From NCBI GenBank assembly GCA_964407425.1, contig CAYOVN010000102.1, positions 1 to 12,708 on the forward strand: a DNA stretch of 12,708 bases, read 5' to 3'. A program made the translations under genes and the position numbers. Shown in pieces: positions 6,203 through 12,708 of the stretch (its first letter is position 1; each line of letters begins with the position of its first letter). This DNA comes from JABDNZ01 sp964407425. Its GTDB lineage: Bacteria; Gemmatimonadota; Gemmatimonadetes; Longimicrobiales; Gaopeijiaceae. The notes beneath the pieces are model-generated. The model had not been told where the DNA came from. It did not search any database and was given only the letters and a program-made list of their open reading frames with translations.

Positions 6203-7717
6203 TTACTTGGGCAGGTCGATGATCCGTTTGATCGGGTACTCGGATCCTACCGTCAGCAGGGAGACGAATTCGGGGAGGGGGGCTAGGCCCCACTGGGACT
6301 GGGGCTCCAGGAGGGTCACGATGAGGTTCGTGGCCGGCTGGGCGCAGAGTACGATAAAGTCCCCTTCCTGAATCTGGGCCTCGGAGCGCCTGGCCGTCAC
6401 TGCAACATCCAGAAAGTCCTTGTCCTCTTTCGTGATCGTTGTCACTGCGTCGATCCGATAGCCTTCCAGCGTCGCCGGAGTAGCCGTTTCGACTTTGGTC
6501 ATCTCGATGCCGTGCCGTTCAAGGACCCCGATGACTTCCGTCAGGCCAGCCGGGACGACGTATCCCAGGGGGCGCCGAACGTTGAGGGTGGATTGGACCT
6601 GAGGGTGGAAATTCTCAATGACCAATTCCTGTTCCTGGCCGGTCTCCAGATCGATGACACCAACTGAAACGGTGGGCCGGGAGGGGTCGGGTACGTAGTC
6701 CATCACCAGGGACACATCTGCCGGAACGCCACCGCCGGTGAGGGCCGCCTTTTCTTTGGCCACCATTTCACGGACCTCTGACGCATTCCGACTGAAAAAG
6801 CCCACGAAGGACTTGATGGTCTCCAGTTGTTGGCGAGCACGCTCCCTGATCTCGGATTCCACGTTGAGTCCGTTTCGGCCCTCGATCAAGAAGGAGAGGG
6901 AGTGGTAGATCCCCATGCTGTTTCGGCCATCGTTCAGGGCTGCGGTGCTGTACCGGAAACGGGCCTCCGGGCCATCCGTAACCAGGTAACGGCGGAGAAC
7001 GACATTCTTCGGCTCGAGCTCCCGCTCCATCTCGGGAATCACACGGTCCCATGCGTATGTTCTCAGCTCCAGAGACATGTTCGCATTGGAGATGGCCCCG
7101 ATCTGTTGACCGAAGTTTTTGTGGAAGCCGGCGTCCACCCAGGATGAGCTGGCGAAGCCATATTCATGGACATCCAGCGTCACGTCGGGTTGGAGCTGGT
7201 TGAAGAAGGTGTGAAGGGCTAGCACCTCCGGGGTAAAGAGGGCGATGTGATCCCGATTCAGATCGTTCTCCGAGGCGTTTCGCCGCTGCTCCATTTCCGA
7301 ACCATCGGGGTTGATCTGGGGAATCAGATAGAAGTCCACCGCCGAGAGGAAATCGGTGAATTCCCCTGTGGCGATGTCCCGGGTCAGAGCGATGGCCGCC
7401 TCTTTTCCAGACGGTTCATTCCCGTGTTGTTGGGCATAGATCAGGACTTTGAGTTTCTCCGATGGATCTACCCCCTCCTCGCCGGAAAAATGAAGAGCCA
7501 CAAGGCTTCGGCCCTCCGACGAGGTCCCGATGGGTTCGATGGTGAACGCGCCGGTTTCCGCTTCAAGCCGGCCGAAGAACGCCATCATATCGTCGTAGGA
7601 GGTGAGAACGTCCCCCTCCGCCATCTCCAGAGGAGTGGAGAACTCCGCGGAGGAGCAGCCAACCATGAGGAGGACACAGAAGGGCCCGACAAACCGAAAT
7701 AGAGATTTCCTAAACAT
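6203..7717 (-). CDS. M14-family zinc carboxypeptidase, probable lipoprotein
   Basis: A 504-residue metallopeptidase. The N-terminus MFRKSLFRF plus a hydrophobic run ends in LLMVGCSS, a near-lipobox with Cys21, so it is probably membrane-anchored outside the cytoplasm. Zinc ligands are His98 and Glu101 (QQHGNEPSG) and His184 (LDVHEYGF). The family's substrate-binding blocks NPDG (136-139), RRN (145-147) and DLNRD (152-156) follow the first two ligands, and the catalytic Glu is Glu279 in SFLIEGRNG. The M14 fold ends near residue 320; the remaining ~180 residues look beta-rich and unassigned. M14 enzymes trim C-terminal amino acids from peptides or peptidoglycan stems. The open frame extends to an ATG at 7801, but that would bury the signal and overlap the previous gene. 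Last gene of the - strand set. Confidence 0.9.
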   Translation of the reverse strand: MFRKSLFRFVGPFCVLLMVGCSSAEFSTPLEMAEGDVLTSYDDMMAFFGRLEAETGAFTIEPIGTSSEGRSLVALHFSGEEGVDPSEKLKVLIYAQQHGNEPSGKEAAIALTRDIATGEFTDFLSAVDFYLIPQINPDGSEMEQRRNASENDLNRDHIALFTPEVLALHTFFNQLQPDVTLDVHEYGFASSSWVDAGFHKNFGQQIGAISNANMSLELRTYAWDRVIPEMERELEPKNVVLRRYLVTDGPEARFRYSTAALNDGRNSMGIYHSLSFLIEGRNGLNVESEIRERARQQLETIKSFVGFFSRNASEVREMVAKEKAALTGGGVPADVSLVMDYVPDPSRPTVSVGVIDLETGQEQELVIENFHPQVQSTLNVRRPLGYVVPAGLTEVIGVLERHGIEMTKVETATPATLEGYRIDAVTTITKEDKDFLDVAVTARRSEAQIQEGDFIVLCAQPATNLIVTLLEPQSQWGLAPLPEFVSLLTVGSEYPIKRIIDLPK

Positions 7718-7791
7718 GTATGGCATCCAACCAGAAAAGGTGAAGTTACTGGCCCAAGACGCCCGGAGCCTCAGAGACATCAGACCACATT

Positions 7792-9360
7792 TTATCCCCA
7801 AAGGCGGTTCATCACCACCAGCACCCCCCCCACAAATGCCCCCAGCACATATCCCAACCGGACGATGAGCTTCATTTCCCGGTCGGTGACTCGCTTGACC
7901 AGCTCCTCCATTTTCACGGTTGGGAAGTTCAGTACCTTTTCCTCAACCCGACCTGCGACGTTGATGCGGTGGACCACATCCGGGACCTGTGTCTGGAGCC
8001 ACTCCCAGAGGGGGTCGCCGATGGCCCCTTCGATGCGCTGGGGTGCTTCGGGAGGGAGCCAGTCGGCGGGCTTACCGATAGGCTTGTCGAGGAGGGAGTC
8101 GGCCGTCCGTTCCGCCCAACGGCGGAACAGGGTCTGGGCCGCTTCACTCCTTGCCGCCGCCACCAGCCAGCGGGAGAGAGTTTCGGCGGGAACCTTCTCC
8201 AGAACCTCGCCCCAGGTGCGATCCCCGACCTTGTCCAATGCAGCTTCCAGCTTCTCGACGAGAAATCCTCGAGTGGCTGGGTCCCGGGCCACGCCCACCG
8301 CCCAACCCGTGACCGTGGCTTGAGCTTCCTGAACATTGGGGTCGTCAACGCCGCCCAGAACCGACACCACCGGCCGCCTGAGAAAATCCACGATGGCGTC
8401 GTTTACGCCCTTGGCCATAGCGTCTTGCATGGCCTTTTCCCTGAGCATCATCGAGAGCCGCTCGGCACCTTCCTGTTCGATGGTGTCCAGGACCTTGTCT
8501 ACGGCCTCCTCGGTAACGATGAGGCGAGCCACCACGCGCTGGTAGAAATTCAGATCCCTGAGGATGCGGTGGAACAGCTCGTGGAGAGTGCGCTCGAATC
8601 GACTTCTGGCCTCCGGGTCCTCCAGGAGTCCCCCCAGCCTCTTCAATGCCAGAGGCAGATAGGAGGCAATGGCCCTTTCCACCGTGCCGACCAGCCCAAG
8701 AGGAAGGACCTCCTGAAACGTCTTATCGGGCTCCAGGAGGGTCGCGACTGCCCGCTCCACGTAATCCTTAATAGTCCCCTCGAAGCCCTCGCTCTCCACC
8801 GCCCCTTCCAGCCAGCCACCCACCGTTTCGGCCAGGGCCGCTTCCCGGGCCGGGGTGAGAATGCCGGAGACCGGCTCGTCGGCGACGGCGTCCAGAATCC
8901 CCTTGGCCCCACCCTCCATGAAGTGTTCGAAAGCGTCGGAAGCCAGATAGGCACCGAAACGCTCCATCCCGAGGCCGATGGCGTCATCCAGGATGGACTC
9001 CAGCTCCTCCATGACCGGGGGCGGGAGCATCTCCCTGACGGAGCCTCTCTCTTCCTGAAGCATCACACTCAGGAAGTGGGATAGCCGGTCGTCGAAGGCT
9101 CCCCGGAATTCTCTGTCAGCGAAGGTTTCGGTGAGGTCGTCTTCAGTGAGAAGCCGACTGCCCACCGTTTTTCCCACCGCTGCGGCAAGACGGGCCTGGT
9201 TCTTTGGAATAGCGCCCTGGAAGAGGGTTAGGCGACGCCCAAAGAGTGTTGGGGGTTCATAGGGATGGAAGAGCATCCACACGGCAACGGTGTTGGTTAA
9301 ACCACCGGCCAGGGCGCCAAAAATAATGGTCAGAATCGCTTGAAGTGCCTGTTCAGACAC
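7792..9360 (-). CDS. DUF445 family membrane protein
   Basis: A 522-residue protein of the DUF445 (YheB-like) family. The diagnostic N-terminal block GALAGGLTNTVAVWMLFHPY is followed by F-QGAIPKNQARLAAAVG and SRLLTEDDL. The first 20 residues form a membrane helix, the middle ~430 residues are amphipathic helical, and a second membrane helix (YVLGAFVGGVLVVM) lies at the very C-terminus. Both ends therefore sit in the membrane with a large helical domain between. The molecular function of the family is not established. I chose GTG at 9360, two bases after the previous stop, because homology begins there. The open frame runs upstream to 9549, but that part is an out-of-frame reading of the preceding gene. 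No clear Shine-Dalgarno, consistent with coupling. Confidence 0.85.
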   Translation of the reverse strand: MSEQALQAILTIIFGALAGGLTNTVAVWMLFHPYEPPTLFGRRLTLFQGAIPKNQARLAAAVGKTVGSRLLTEDDLTETFADREFRGAFDDRLSHFLSVMLQEERGSVREMLPPPVMEELESILDDAIGLGMERFGAYLASDAFEHFMEGGAKGILDAVADEPVSGILTPAREAALAETVGGWLEGAVESEGFEGTIKDYVERAVATLLEPDKTFQEVLPLGLVGTVERAIASYLPLALKRLGGLLEDPEARSRFERTLHELFHRILRDLNFYQRVVARLIVTEEAVDKVLDTIEQEGAERLSMMLREKAMQDAMAKGVNDAIVDFLRRPVVSVLGGVDDPNVQEAQATVTGWAVGVARDPATRGFLVEKLEAALDKVGDRTWGEVLEKVPAETLSRWLVAAARSEAAQTLFRRWAERTADSLLDKPIGKPADWLPPEAPQRIEGAIGDPLWEWLQTQVPDVVHRINVAGRVEEKVLNFPTVKMEELVKRVTDREMKLIVRLGYVLGAFVGGVLVVMNRLWG

Positions 9361-9362
9361 GG

Positions 9363-10718
9363 TCAGTGCTGCTTGTGACGGATGAGACCTCGTACGGGGT
9401 AGCTTCCACCCCCGAAGGTCAGGGTTCCCGACACCGGGAACAAGGCTTCCACTGGCAGCATGGGTCCTTCTCCTTCTCCTGCTTCGAGGAAGGGGTCCAG
9501 GACAGCTAAGGTCCCCTCCAGATCCCCCTCGGCCGATAGAATCTCCCAACTCATGGGCACGTCCCGGCGGGCAGGCTCAAAAGACCTGACCTCCGACCAG
9601 ACAGCCTGGATGCCCGTCCACCGCCGGTCGAGAAAACTGACCCGGGCCCAGACAGAAAAGTCACCACCACCTGGACCGGAGTCCGGCCCTTGGTCTTCCA
9701 GGACGACCTGGAGGGAGTCTCCAGAAAGAAGAATGCCCCAATCGCCGGGGGGATTCTCCTCGGTCGCCCAGGCTCGGCTCATGTCCAGGAGATAGCCCTC
9801 CAGGTTTTGATCCGAAAGAACAACCGTGCCGCGATGCACCCGAAAGATCTGGGCTCTCTGCCCGGGCCATTCCACGAGGAGTTCACCGAGCCGAAGCTCC
9901 AGATCCCGCCCTACCTCCTGGAAGAAGACGGTTTCCAGGGCGTCACCCTCTCCGACAACCAGGCGGAGGGGCCCATGTGGGAGGATTCGCCAAGGGGCCG
10001 CGTTGCTGGGCCCCGTCCATTCCTGCTCCAGAAACGGATCCCATGTACCTCCCCTGGCCAGCCATCCCCTGGTCTGACGATGGACCCCCTCCGGCTCCGT
10101 CTGGGCAGAAAAAGAAAAAGGCACCAGCAAGGTGCTGTCCTCCTGGAAGGCCAGGAACGTGATAAACCTTTCGTAGCTTCGAGCCCGGAAGTTTCGGGGG
10201 GTGAGAACGGAATCGGCTGCCGTGACCTCGTCCTGGCTTGTGGCCCCCTCCGGTTCGGCGCATCCCGACAGGGCCGCAAGGAGAAGGAGGCCAGCCGGAA
10301 TCAGAGGCACTGTCGGATCGATGATCTTTCCCGGCCCTGCCTTCACCCGCCGGTCCAGGGCCCGGAAAAATCTCTTGATCCGCCTGGCGTTTCGCCCCCA
10401 ATCACCCCTTCCCGCCTTCGAGGTGGAGGACATGTCCACGCGGGTTTGTCCATTCTCGTCGAGGGAGATCCGAACCTCCACTTCGTCCGAAGAACGGGCC
10501 AGGATTCCCTGGCATTCGGCCCGGAGAAGGCCCTGATCCTCATCGGCCATCATCGTGGTCCAACCCCTGAGCTCTCCGGCGGCCAAGCTTTCGGTGGCAC
10601 TCCAGACCTGGGCAAATGGAATGGAGTAGGTTCGGCCCCGAAGGTCCTCATCGGGGTGGTGTGGTTGGGTAAGGGCCTGGTACTCCATAAGAGCGGCCCG
10701 GAGCTTCGTGAAGCTCAA
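9363..10718 (-). CDS. Two-part protein: DUF1499-like N-half, lipobox-like segment, beta-rich C-half
   Basis: A single 451-residue frame. Residues about 30-120 (YSIPFAQVWSATESLA through GDWGRNARRIKRFF) resemble DUF1499-type small domains, including the RGDWG-N-RRI ending. Residues 137-153 are hydrophobic and end in ALSGC, a good lipobox with Cys153, as if a lipoprotein signal peptide sat in the middle of the chain. Residues 165-451 are beta-rich and unassigned; a lipocalin-like AttH/CrtC fold is possible but weakly supported. The product may be a bitopic fusion with a cytoplasmic DUF1499 half. Alternatively the C-half may be made separately from an internal in-frame GTG (10346 or 10310). The start is TTG at 10718, overlapping the SIMPL stop (TTGA), with GGAGG seven bases upstream; ATG at 10688 is an alternative. 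Confidence 0.7.
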   Translation of the reverse strand: MSFTKLRAALMEYQALTQPHHPDEDLRGRTYSIPFAQVWSATESLAAGELRGWTTMMADEDQGLLRAECQGILARSSDEVEVRISLDENGQTRVDMSSTSKAGRGDWGRNARRIKRFFRALDRRVKAGPGKIIDPTVPLIPAGLLLLAALSGCAEPEGATSQDEVTAADSVLTPRNFRARSYERFITFLAFQEDSTLLVPFSFSAQTEPEGVHRQTRGWLARGGTWDPFLEQEWTGPSNAAPWRILPHGPLRLVVGEGDALETVFFQEVGRDLELRLGELLVEWPGQRAQIFRVHRGTVVLSDQNLEGYLLDMSRAWATEENPPGDWGILLSGDSLQVVLEDQGPDSGPGGGDFSVWARVSFLDRRWTGIQAVWSEVRSFEPARRDVPMSWEILSAEGDLEGTLAVLDPFLEAGEGEGPMLPVEALFPVSGTLTFGGGSYPVRGLIRHKQH

Positions 10719-11491
10719 GAACCACCCTCCAGAATGCGGAAAGTGACGGTTACGGACGCGGCCACCATCTGGTCCCCGGCTTCAACTGGTGTGGTGGCTT
10801 CGGCGGTTGCTCGAAGCATGATTCCAGCTGGGGCTCTAGGGTTTGGCGCGCTGACTCCGCCCTGGACCTCCAGAGCGATTCCCAAGCCGACGCCCATGGC
10901 TGAGGCGATGGCATCAGCCTGTTCCCGGGCGTTCAGGACGGCAAGTCGGAGGGCTTCCATCCTGGCGGCTTTGGTGTCGGAAGCTTCGAACTGAAGATTG
11001 GCCACCCGGTTGGCTCCGGCCGTGACGGCCAGGTCGAGAATCTGCCCGGCGGCATCCACATCCGGCAATGTGACCCGGAGGTTGTTCTGGACCCGGTACC
11101 CGGAAATAGTTCGTGTCCCACTCCCGTCCCGGACGACCTCATATTCCGGCCTGAGGTTGTAGCCATAGGTTTCCAGGTCGAGGCCCTGGATGTCCGATCC
11201 CCTTACAGCAGCCACCACAGCTTCCATCAGCCTCGCATTCTCCTCCGTGGCCTCTCCGGCCGAGGGAGCTTCTGTCTCCACGCTGAATCCGATCCTCACC
11301 AGATCTGCCGGCACCGAGATATTGGCTTGTCCCGTAACCCGGATCGTGCCCTGATCCTGGTTCCTGGGCCGGGGAGAGGGAGGAAGGCCTGTTTGGGCCA
11401 CAGCGGGGGCGCATGACGAAAGGAGCACCAGAGCGGCGGGAAGGAAGGCTCTCCAAGAGCAGGAAAGGCTCATCTTTGGCGAACTGAACAT
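10715..11491 (-). CDS. Secreted SIMPL-domain (DUF541) protein
   Basis: A 258-residue protein. The N-terminus MFSSPKMSLSCSWRAFLPAALVLLSSCAPAVAQ is a signal peptide with two overlapping options: a lipobox (LLSSC, Cys27) or a signal peptidase I site after AVAQ. Residues about 47-255 form a SIMPL domain: GTIRVTGQANISVPADLVRIGFSVET, the YGYNLRPEYEVVRDG block, ISGYRVQNNLRVTL, and ARMEALRLAVLNAREQADAIASAMG. SIMPL proteins (for example the BP26 and YggE types) are periplasmic or outer-membrane, often oligomeric, with poorly defined roles in envelope or oxidative stress. ATG at 11491 has AGGAG nine bases upstream. Upstream in-frame codons to 11722 run through the divergent promoter region and into the opposite gene and are not used. 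It is the first gene of the - strand set. Confidence 0.88.
   Translation of the reverse strand: MFSSPKMSLSCSWRAFLPAALVLLSSCAPAVAQTGLPPSPRPRNQDQGTIRVTGQANISVPADLVRIGFSVETEAPSAGEATEENARLMEAVVAAVRGSDIQGLDLETYGYNLRPEYEVVRDGSGTRTISGYRVQNNLRVTLPDVDAAGQILDLAVTAGANRVANLQFEASDTKAARMEALRLAVLNAREQADAIASAMGVGLGIALEVQGGVSAPNPRAPAGIMLRATAEATTPVEAGDQMVAASVTVTFRILEGGS
10726..10730 (-). promoter_or_regulatory. Shine-Dalgarno supporting the TTG start at 10718
   Basis: GGAGG on the minus strand (10730-10726) lies inside the last codons of the SIMPL gene, seven bases before a TTG that overlaps the TGA stop as TTGA. It is what decides the unusual TTG start of the DUF1499-like gene. Confidence 0.5.
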
Positions 11492-11500
11492 GGTATACGG

Positions 11501-11505
11501 CTCCT
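11501..11505 (-). promoter_or_regulatory. Shine-Dalgarno of the SIMPL gene
   Basis: AGGAG on the minus strand, nine bases before the ATG at 11491. It decides that start against the internal ATG at 11473, which has no purine-rich site. Confidence 0.55.
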
Positions 11506-11569
11506 GGCGCAGGTCAGATCCCAGTGGAAACTGAGACAATATACAATGTGTACGTTGTGGCGCCCCTGT

Positions 11570-11598
11570 TTGCTCCCTACGCCCCGCCTCTATATACT
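11570..11598 (+). promoter_or_regulatory. Candidate sigma-70-type promoter of the nucleotidyltransferase gene
   Basis: TTGCTC (11570-11575), a 17-bp spacer and TATACT (11593-11598) read toward the gene at 11655. The -10 box matches the consensus at five of six positions; the -35 matches only TTG. Transcription would start near 11605, giving a leader of about 50 nt. The divergent SIMPL gene must also be driven from this 163-bp region; a TATATT at 11543-11538 on the minus strand could be its -10, but I see no matching -35. Confidence 0.45.
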
Positions 11599-11604
11599 CT
11601 GGCC

Positions 11605-11620
11605 CGAGTGTACAGACTCG
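11605..11620 (+). promoter_or_regulatory. Inverted repeat at the presumed transcription start
   Basis: CGAGT (11605-11609) and ACTCG (11616-11620) are perfect reverse complements around a 6-bp centre, directly downstream of the candidate -10. This is where an operator would block initiation. The hexamer GTGTAC occurs here (11608-11613) and again at 11548-11553, exactly 60 bp apart. Whether any protein binds is unknown. Confidence 0.3.
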
Positions 11621-11654
11621 CACCGTATCAAACCCCACAACACGAGTAAACATC

Positions 11655-12650
11655 ATGAAGGCAGTGATTCCCTTGGCCGGAAAGGGAACCCGGCTCCGGC
11701 CCCATACATACATCACACCCAAACCTCTTCTCCGCGTGGGTGGAAAACCGGTGATGAGCTACATCCTCGACGACCTTCAGGAACTCGGCATCGAGGAGAT
11801 CGTTTTTGTCATCGGGTACCTTGGGGATGTGGTCAAAGAATACATGGCGACGGAGTACCCGGATATCCGGCCCCAGTATGTGGTGCAGGAGGTACAGGAC
11901 GGTACGGCCGGGGCCGTAAAACTGGCCGAGCCCTATATCGATGACGAGATGCTGATCCTTTTCGTCGACACGCTTTTTGATGCCGACCTTTCCATGGTTA
12001 AAAGCCTGTCCTCCGAGTGGTCCGGGGTGATCTGGGCCAAGGAGGTCGAAGACTATCAGCGGTTCGGAGTCATCGTAACGGACGAAGATGGGGCAATGAC
12101 GAGGATCATCGAAAAGCCCAAGGATCCGATTTCGAAGCTGGCCAACATCGGTTTGTACTACATCAGAGATCACGAACTTCTCTTCAAGGGGATCGATGAG
12201 GCGCTGAACAGCCCCCCGGGACCCTCCGGGGAGTTTTATCTCACCGACGCCTTCCAGTACATGGTGGACCAGGGCTCCAAACTCCTTACGGCCCCGGTGG
12301 AGGGTTGGTACGACTGCGGAAAGCCGGACACCCTCCTTGGAACCAACGAGCATCTTCTTCGCACGACTCGGGGCGGGGTGGCGCCGTCGGTGTTAGTGGA
12401 GGCAACGGTGTTGGGAGAGCACATCCGAATCGAGGACGGGGTGACATTGGAGGGGAGTACTTTGGGGTCCAACGTGACCATCGAAGCCGGAGCCCGCATT
12501 GTGAACTCCTCACTCCGGAGGTGCATCATTGGTCCCGGGGCTGTTATCGAGAACTCTGTGCTCCGGGACTCCATTATCGGAGGTCATTCATCCATAAGGG
12601 GTTTCGACGGATCGTTGAGCGTCGCCGACCACTCGGTGGTGAGAGGCTAG
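11655..12650 (+). CDS. Sugar-phosphate nucleotidyltransferase with left-handed beta-helix tail
   Basis: A 331-residue enzyme that joins a nucleoside triphosphate to a sugar-1-phosphate, making an activated sugar for envelope polysaccharide. Residues 7-26 (LAGKGTRLRPHTYITPKPLL) are the nucleotide-binding signature. QEVQDGTAGAV (78-88) is the base/sugar loop, EKPKDP with KLANIGLYYI is the second substrate block, and YDCGKP closes the catalytic domain near 220. At the usual metal-binding GD position the sequence reads FVDTLF (103-108), with Asp105 kept and Gly changed to Val. Residues about 240-325 show hexapeptide-repeat periodicity (VLGEHIRIEDGVTLEG...), a beta-helix as in long RmlA-type, GlmU-like or mannose-1-phosphate guanylyltransferase-like enzymes. 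Specificity cannot be decided. The gene stands alone between its own promoter and terminator; its Shine-Dalgarno is weak. Confidence 0.88.
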   Translation: MKAVIPLAGKGTRLRPHTYITPKPLLRVGGKPVMSYILDDLQELGIEEIVFVIGYLGDVVKEYMATEYPDIRPQYVVQEVQDGTAGAVKLAEPYIDDEMLILFVDTLFDADLSMVKSLSSEWSGVIWAKEVEDYQRFGVIVTDEDGAMTRIIEKPKDPISKLANIGLYYIRDHELLFKGIDEALNSPPGPSGEFYLTDAFQYMVDQGSKLLTAPVEGWYDCGKPDTLLGTNEHLLRTTRGGVAPSVLVEATVLGEHIRIEDGVTLEGSTLGSNVTIEAGARIVNSSLRRCIIGPGAVIENSVLRDSIIGGHSSIRGFDGSLSVADHSVVRG

Positions 12651-12672
12651 TCAGGCAGAAGAAGCATCGTAA

Positions 12673-12704
12673 GAAGGGCCCGCTGGATTCCCTCCGGGCC
12701 CTTC
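12673..12704 (+). terminator. Intrinsic-type terminator hairpin
   Basis: GAAGGGCCCG (12673-12682) and CGGGCCCTTC (12695-12704) are perfect 10-bp complements around a 12-nt loop, 23 nt after the nucleotidyltransferase stop. The window ends four bases later, so a U-tract can be neither confirmed nor excluded. Confidence 0.75.
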
Positions 12705-12708
12705 CTGT

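Noticed and set aside
6093..6371. 92-residue + strand frame starting inside the repeat array
   Set aside because: It crosses repeat copy 2 and runs antisense into the carboxypeptidase 3' end. It has no Shine-Dalgarno and no protein-like pattern.
7718..7801. 28-residue N-terminal extension of the M14 carboxypeptidase
   Set aside because: It would place the lipoprotein signal internally and overlap the DUF445 stop; the MFRKSLFRF start gives a normal signal.
7969..9084. 371-residue open frame on the + strand
   Set aside because: Entirely antisense to the DUF445 gene, with low-complexity composition and no recognisable motif.
9361..9549. 63-residue N-terminal extension of the DUF445 protein
   Set aside because: It overlaps the 3' end of the preceding gene in another frame, is Arg/Gly/Pro-rich, and family homology begins at the GTG at 9360.
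9363..10718. Frameshift or lost stop joining two genes
   Set aside because: The frame is continuous and there is no direct sign of an error. The possibility is kept only as a caveat in the fusion finding.
9690..10994. 434-residue open frame on the + strand
   Set aside because: It lies antisense to the DUF1499-like and SIMPL genes, is Pro/Gly/Arg-rich with no domain, and is explained as a mirror of G+C-rich codon use.
11492..11722. 77-residue N-terminal extension of the SIMPL protein
   Set aside because: It would run through the divergent promoter region and into the opposite gene and would bury a clear signal peptide; AGGAG precedes the ATG at 11491.

Overview
This 12.7 kb window comes from a G+C-rich, diderm-type bacterium. 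Two products carry lipoprotein-like signals, a third has a signal-type hydrophobic N-terminus, and several genes sit in tightly packed, translationally overlapping sets. No rRNA, tRNA or marker gene is present, so taxonomy is inference only. The protein styles would fit Gemmatimonadota or a similar lineage, with low confidence.

Left part (1-5816, all + strand). A probable single operon contains: the tail of an unknown gene; a divergent macro-domain protein; a membrane-anchored transglutaminase-like cysteine enzyme; an ABC ATPase and its large polytopic permease; a TerB-like protein; and two small membrane proteins. Stop/start overlaps (ATGA at 68, GTGA at 3043) and very short gaps argue for co-transcription. 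The transglutaminase/ABC ATPase/permease trio is the functional core, probably exporter or envelope related. The substrate cannot be read from the sequence.

Middle (5817-6202, non-coding, between convergent genes). This 386-bp gap is unusually structured. It has a long, almost perfect GC-rich hairpin and two 44-nt imperfect direct repeats about 230 bp apart. Between these repeats lie three tandem ~60-bp units built from a 12-nt arm (GTCAAATCCCCA) that alternates with its own reverse complement. It looks like a composite extragenic palindromic element or a structured terminator/RNA region, and it is the most interesting part of the window.

Right part (6203-11491, all - strand). A second likely operon reads right to left: a secreted SIMPL-domain protein; a two-part protein with a DUF1499-like N-half joined in frame to a lipobox-like segment and a beta-rich C-half; a DUF445 membrane protein; and an M14 zinc carboxypeptidase lipoprotein. 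The first three are joined by a TTGA overlap and a 2-nt gap. The operon looks envelope oriented.

Far right (11655-12650, + strand). A sugar-phosphate nucleotidyltransferase with a C-terminal left-handed beta-helix tail is transcribed divergently from the SIMPL gene. It has its own candidate promoter and a good intrinsic-type terminator hairpin at the window edge.
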